This document shows, piece by piece, positions 59,861-64,000 of a DNA stretch of 64,000 nucleotides. The stretch's first letter is position 1; each line of letters opens with the position of its first letter. The notes beneath the pieces are model-generated. The model did not search any database, was not told the origin of the DNA, and saw nothing but the letters and a program-made list of their open reading frames with translations. The stretch lies in the NCBI RefSeq assembly GCF_018831085.1, contig NZ_JAGPNM010000001.1, positions 744,001 through 808,000 on the forward strand, in the 5' to 3' direction. The stretch is from Rheinheimera oceanensis (lineage in GTDB: Bacteria; Pseudomonadota; Gammaproteobacteria; Enterobacterales; Alteromonadaceae). The translations under genes were made by a program, and so were the position numbers.

Positions 59861-61342
59861 CTACTGCCCTGCCGGGAGCAGCTGAATAAACACCGGATTA
59901 CTGTAAAACCATAAGTCGTGCCACGGGTTCTCACCTTTGGCATCGGCTTCGGGCTCAAGCTCATCTTTGTTATTGGTGCCGCGCAAGCGCAGGTAACCGC
60001 TTTGGCTAACTTTACCCAGCGCCAGCTCAAATCCGCTATAGCCGTGTTTAGTTTGCCAGTCGCCGGCATACAAACGTTTAGCTACCCGGGTAGCCAGTGC
60101 TTCGTCACTATTGCGGTTTTGCGCCGGCCCGCTAATTACACCTTGTATTACATCTACCCGCTGCACCTGCGGCTTAAAACCGCCGCCATTAGGGCCATCA
60201 GGGCCCCTGAATCGTACACGTAGTAGTAACTCATCTTCAGCCGACACAAGTAAAGTCTCGCCTAAGGTAGCCTTTTGAGCCGTATTTTTTACCACCACGT
60301 CAATATAGAGGGCATCAATTAAATCGCCGGTGGTAACAAATATATTGCCGGCTTTTAGCGCAGCAAAAATACTCTGGTAGTCTTTTTCGGCATAAACATA
60401 GGTTTTGGCGTATTGCCCGGGCCAGAAATCGGCCCAGCCATCGGTGTAATGGCCATGGCTGTCAGACACGCCGGTAACCCACCAACGCCGGCCTTCGCTA
60501 AGCAGGCTATCCCACACGCCGCCTAAGCGCGCTGTCATTTGGTCGTAGCCGCCCATAGTCGGGTAATGCGGGTATTCGGCGCGAATGGCGTTGGCATCGA
60601 TACTGCCATCCGGGTTTAATGTGGCGGCCTGGTGGCCTTCAGCGCCGGTCATACCAATCACCACATCCGGTGCCGTATCTTGCCAGTCGCGCAATTGTTG
60701 CGGGGTAATTTTATGATACTGACGAAAACCTGTGGCTAAACGCGATGGATGATTTGCCAGCAGCAAGGGTTTATCCGGTAGCGCATCCATGGCTTTTAAT
60801 GCCAACAGCATAAAGGCATCTTCAGCTTTTTCCGGCCCGGGTGGCATGCCCTGACGGCCATTATAGCGGTGTTCTATCTGGTACAGCTGCTGTGCTTCAG
60901 TCGTGCTGTACGGCATAATAAAACTGGCATGGCGACCGCCAGGGCTGTTGCCTGGTACATCAAATTCCATACCGTAAAATTGCAAAATGTGCGGCAAGGC
61001 TTTGCGCGACGCCACCAGCTCCGGATACGCCTGCTGCAGCGCTAATTTGGCACGGTTCGGGCCGCCATGGTCTGTTACCACCATCCAGCTTAAACCGTAA
61101 TGCGCGGCCATCTGGGCATTTAATGCGGTAGAATATTTCGCATCCCCACCAATAATTGGTGCCGGTGGAAATACCGAGGTATCCCACTTTACGCTGTAGT
61201 GGGTGTGCACATGGTGATCACCGGCCAGCCAGCTTTTGCTTTGCTTTGTATTCAGGTCTGTTGGCACTTGCTGGCAAGATGTGACCAGCAAGGTCACAAT
61301 AGCAGCTAAGCCCAACTGCTTTTTATTCACTACAAAATTCAT
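59861..61342 (-). CDS. PHP-domain lipoprotein (metal-dependent phosphoesterase/hydrolase-like)
   Basis: 493 residues. Lipobox VTSC (Cys23) indicates a membrane-anchored periplasmic protein. PHP motifs: GDHHVHTHYSVKWD (two metal His), LSWMVVTDHGGPNRAK, the QFYGMEFDVPGN glutamate and VSDSHGHYTDGWADFW. The C-terminal part is a beta-rich domain (VDVIQGVISGP). Cytoplasmic PHP proteins are polymerase or histidinol-phosphate enzymes, whereas secreted large forms occur beside TonB receptors. It is 172 bases downstream of a TonB receptor in the same direction. Confidence 0.82.
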   Translation of the reverse strand: MNFVVNKKQLGLAAIVTLLVTSCQQVPTDLNTKQSKSWLAGDHHVHTHYSVKWDTSVFPPAPIIGGDAKYSTALNAQMAAHYGLSWMVVTDHGGPNRAKLALQQAYPELVASRKALPHILQFYGMEFDVPGNSPGGRHASFIMPYSTTEAQQLYQIEHRYNGRQGMPPGPEKAEDAFMLLALKAMDALPDKPLLLANHPSRLATGFRQYHKITPQQLRDWQDTAPDVVIGMTGAEGHQAATLNPDGSIDANAIRAEYPHYPTMGGYDQMTARLGGVWDSLLSEGRRWWVTGVSDSHGHYTDGWADFWPGQYAKTYVYAEKDYQSIFAALKAGNIFVTTGDLIDALYIDVVVKNTAQKATLGETLLVSAEDELLLRVRFRGPDGPNGGGFKPQVQRVDVIQGVISGPAQNRNSDEALATRVAKRLYAGDWQTKHGYSGFELALGKVSQSGYLRLRGTNNKDELEPEADAKGENPWHDLWFYSNPVFIQLLPAGQ

Positions 61343-61418
61343 TGATCAATACACCCTACTAAAACAGTGTACCTATACCCAAAGTAATTGGTGCTGCAGC
61401 GGGGCGGCAAGTGCTTGA

Positions 61419-61454
61419 GGCCCCGGTCACATAGTTAACCTATGTGACCGGGCC
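61419..61454. repeat. 36-base palindrome, dispersed-repeat candidate, copy 2
   Basis: The 13-base arms CCCGGTCACATAG (61422-61434) and CTATGTGACCGGG (61440-61452) are exact complements around TTAAC. Further GG/CC pairs extend it with one bulge. The core resembles copy 1 at 12363. There is no U tract on either strand, so it is not a standard terminator. The downstream segment to about 61505 includes GCGCAGCCAACAAAGCTGCA, matching the flank of copy 1. Confidence 0.65.
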
Positions 61455-61514
61455 ACGTGATGCAAGCAGGTGCGCAGCCAACAAAGCTGCAGCTTCCAGT
61501 ACGAGGGTATAAGC

Positions 61515-64000
61515 TTAAAACTGAACGGTGATGCCCGCCATATAAGTACGGCCACTGTAGGTGGTGTTATAGGCTCTGTTGCTGGAGTCGCTGTATAACT
61601 CGTCCCGTACATTGGTCAGGTTTATCGCTTCCAGGTTTAGCTTTATGTTGTCAGTTAAGCGATAAAACGCGGAGAAATCGACGTTAGTCGTGGCATGGTA
61701 GCCACGCTCGTCATCGTCAATAGAGCCGCTTTCCACACCGGTGATGTATTTGCTGCGATAAGCAGCAGCAACACGGGCGCCCCACTGCTCGGTTTCATAA
61801 TATACCGTCAGGTTGTAGCTTTGTTTTGATAGTCCCGGGAAGGCTTTAAATTGATCTTCGCCTGAGTTTTCTACGTTGCGATACAAGGTTTTAGCATCGG
61901 CCCAGGTGTAGTTTGCTATAACACCAAGGTTATTAAACGGCGCTGGCAAAAAGTCGAGATCACGTTGCACTGCCAGTTCAAAGCCCTTAATAGTTGAGGA
62001 GTCTGAGTTTTGCGGTGAAGACACGTTAAAAATATCATCTACCGTTTTCCCCACCGGCAACAGCACAGCCGGTAAGCCTAACTCGCTATAGACAATTTGC
62101 TGGGTTTCGGTAACGATAAAGTTGTCGATATCTTTATAAAACAGTGCTATCGACGCCAGACCGACATCTTCAAAATACCACTCCAACGCGGTATCAAAGT
62201 TAGTAGATTCAAAAGGTTGTAGGTTCGGGTTACCTATTGAAATCTGGCCGATATCGTTTTCGCCCAGCGACGTCTGGCTAACATTGGCCGAAAATGCCAT
62301 AGCGCCCAATGATGGCCGGGTCATATTCTTGCTAATACCGGTGCGCCAGATCACATCGTCGATAAACTCATAAGCAATGTTCAGGCTGGGCAGATAATCG
62401 GAGTAATCGCGCACCATCTGCGTAGGTACACCTTTCGATAAGCCTGCAGAGGTGATCTCGGTGTTAAAATATCGCACACCTAAATTCAACCGCAATGGCG
62501 CACCGGCCACGTCATACTCGGTGTCGTACACCAAATAGGCTGCGCGGGTTTCTTCGGTCAAATCATACGCCGAGCTTTCTACTGTGTACTCGTCGGTTAA
62601 AGCGAAATCTGTCAGGCCATAAAATGCCTGCAAAGCTGCCATATCACCCTGCAACCAGCTTCTGTCAGGGTGGTGAAATACCTGCACCTGTTCTGCCGTT
62701 AGCGTAAGTACGCCCTGATTTTGTGGTGTGGCGGGGTTAGTCGGAAAGTTTTGCGCTACCCGCTCAAAGCCGGTGTTGCTGAACTTTTTATAATTAGCGC
62801 CAAATTTTAAACTGGAACTGTCTGTCAGGTAGTAGTCAAAATCCAGCCTGGCATTATCAAAGTCGGAGTAGATAAAATTCGATTGAAAGTACAAATCTTT
62901 TACCGTGTAACCTTCCAGCGTACTAACATCAAAATCAGGTGAATAACTGTGGCCGTAAAACGCATCCTGGGTAAAGTCAGTAATAATATTGACGCTTTTT
63001 TTCGCTTCAATATTCAGCTTATTTACCCGTGGCTGTTCATAATCTGATGAGCTGTGCCCCAGCATGGCGCGCATTTTCAGCGCATCGCTCAGTGTCCAGT
63101 CGGCTGTCAGGCTGATTTGGTTAAACACCGATTCGTTATAGTCCTGGCGGTTTTCATTACGCCAGGTGGCGTTTTCATAATCGGCATAAATCACTTCTTT
63201 ATCGCCATTGTTGTCGCGCCACACCAGTTCATTCACCACGTTGTTATCTTTTACCGCATGGTGATGCTCAGACAGGGTGTTTTCCAGCTTGCCATGCATC
63301 AAATCCAGCACCAGGCTAAAATTCTGGCTGGGTTTATATTGCAGTGCAACCGTTACTCCAAGCCGCTTTTGCTCATTTTCCCACATTGAATAGCGATGGC
63401 CGCGCGGGAACCATAATTCCCCGGAATCCAGCTCGGCTTGTAATGCTGTATTGCTGGCATCGGCAGCAGTTTTGCCACCTTCACGCCGCCAGCGCGTGGT
63501 ATTGCTGCCATATTCCATCGTGTCTCTGTCGCTGTACGCAACAGATACCAGGGCGCCAAAGTCAGACCAGGTGTTTGACAATAACGCCGCAATCCGCGGA
63601 TCGGTGCTGTCGGTGTTACTGTTGGTACCCAACTGGCCAGACACAGCGGCCTGAGCGCCGTCATAGTCAAAAGGTTTGGCGGTACGTAAGTTTACGGTAC
63701 CGGCAATGCCGCCTTCTTCCTGATCGGCCGAGTAAGATTTTTTCACATCAATCTGGTTAAACAGCTCAGAGGCGAAAATATTAAAATCAAAGGCCCGACT
63801 ACGTGACACCCCGCCACGCGCATCCATTGGCGATGACGACGTGCCCAGCGCTTCCATACCGTTTACCTGCACCCGGGTAAAATCCGGGCCCAGACCACGC
63901 AAAGAAATCTGCCGGCCTTCGCCGCCTTCACGGGTAATGGTTACGCCAGGCACGCGCTGCAGTGAGTCGGCCAGGTTTAAATCCGGGAAGTCGGCAATGT
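61515..64000 (-). CDS. TonB-dependent outer-membrane receptor, partial (5' end beyond window)
   Basis: About 827 residues of the C-terminal part are present. The reading frame continues to the window edge as IADFPDLNLADSLQRVPGVT, so the first Met at 63953 is internal and the signal peptide and N-terminal plug are missing. The plug has ITREGGEGRQISLRGLGPDF and the barrel ends in GITVQF. It resembles the receptor at 36840 in architecture. The PHP lipoprotein follows in the same direction, possibly as its partner; ligand unknown. Confidence 0.92.
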   Translation of the reverse strand, partial: IADFPDLNLADSLQRVPGVTITREGGEGRQISLRGLGPDFTRVQVNGMEALGTSSSPMDARGGVSRSRAFDFNIFASELFNQIDVKKSYSADQEEGGIAGTVNLRTAKPFDYDGAQAAVSGQLGTNSNTDSTDPRIAALLSNTWSDFGALVSVAYSDRDTMEYGSNTTRWRREGGKTAADASNTALQAELDSGELWFPRGHRYSMWENEQKRLGVTVALQYKPSQNFSLVLDLMHGKLENTLSEHHHAVKDNNVVNELVWRDNNGDKEVIYADYENATWRNENRQDYNESVFNQISLTADWTLSDALKMRAMLGHSSSDYEQPRVNKLNIEAKKSVNIITDFTQDAFYGHSYSPDFDVSTLEGYTVKDLYFQSNFIYSDFDNARLDFDYYLTDSSSLKFGANYKKFSNTGFERVAQNFPTNPATPQNQGVLTLTAEQVQVFHHPDRSWLQGDMAALQAFYGLTDFALTDEYTVESSAYDLTEETRAAYLVYDTEYDVAGAPLRLNLGVRYFNTEITSAGLSKGVPTQMVRDYSDYLPSLNIAYEFIDDVIWRTGISKNMTRPSLGAMAFSANVSQTSLGENDIGQISIGNPNLQPFESTNFDTALEWYFEDVGLASIALFYKDIDNFIVTETQQIVYSELGLPAVLLPVGKTVDDIFNVSSPQNSDSSTIKGFELAVQRDLDFLPAPFNNLGVIANYTWADAKTLYRNVENSGEDQFKAFPGLSKQSYNLTVYYETEQWGARVAAAYRSKYITGVESGSIDDDERGYHATTNVDFSAFYRLTDNIKLNLEAINLTNVRDELYSDSSNRAYNTTYSGRTYMAGITVQF

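Noticed and set aside
61419..61454. Palindrome as a rho-independent terminator of the TonB receptor
   Set aside because: Stem is long and perfect, but no U tract follows on either strand.

Overview
The window is a dense Gram-negative chromosome segment with about 53 protein genes, no gap above 300 bases, and no tRNA, rRNA or CRISPR array that I can see. TonB-dependent receptors, many lipoproteins, ZapE, NlpE and an E. coli-like XylA/XylB/XylR set point to a gammaproteobacterium. The polysaccharide-degrading gene mix resembles the Rheinheimera/Alishewanella/Arsukibacterium group; that placement is inference from gene content.

Layout. (1) 1-20150 is a xylan/xylose region. A minus-strand unit holds a GH8 exo-oligoxylanase, a GPH oligosaccharide symporter, GH43 and a partial GH3. 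Diverging from it is a XylE-like xylose transporter. Further on lie xylB-xylA, the regulator xylR, and a secreted GH43-GH115 pair. It is split at about 5.9-10.8 kb by an accessory block: a ParDE toxin-antitoxin pair, an AT-rich orphan, a secreted serine hydrolase and a membrane CadC-like regulator. (2) 20193-26311 holds a GFA protein, zapE (apparently starting at ATT), and pxpA-pxpB-pxpC-D-glutamate cyclase, then a D-amino acid transaminase behind a 158-bp hairpin-rich element. (3) 26473-28803 holds a class 3 lipase between two paralogous exported proteins. (4) 28829-31337 holds a paiAB-like pair opposite a MocR regulator. (5) 31364-39806 is a glycan/glycoprotein-type locus: a TonB receptor, a lipoprotein with four F5/8-type-C repeats, a BadF-family kinase, CutC and a Tat-exported glycosylasparaginase.

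(6) 39945-47938 contains four minus-strand transcription units: GMC dehydrogenase plus subunit 3; DUF1080 plus an exported TIM-barrel protein; Gfo/Idh plus a TIM-barrel protein; and an MFS transporter. Each is preceded by a copy of the palindrome TGTAACCGGTTACA or a one-mismatch variant. This marks one regulon, probably oxidising glycosides to 3-keto sugars in the periplasm, cleaving them and importing the products. (7) 48088-55900 is a peptidoglycan amino-sugar island: a NagX-like acyltransferase and a NagZ-like GH3 diverge from a sodium symporter, a MurNAc/GlcNAc kinase, MurQ and NamZ. This matches the murTKQ logic known from Tannerella, with the NamZ/NagZ exo-enzymes added.

(8) 55903-64000 carries an orphan solute-binding protein, NlpE, pirin, an FMN reductase, an exported esterase, a PHP-domain lipoprotein and the 3' part of a second TonB receptor.

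Sections 2 and 7 together suggest scavenging of peptidoglycan parts (D-glutamate, MurNAc, GlcNAc), while sections 1 and 6 use plant-derived glycans. Two palindromic repeats (12363-12396 and 61419-61454) look like members of one dispersed family.
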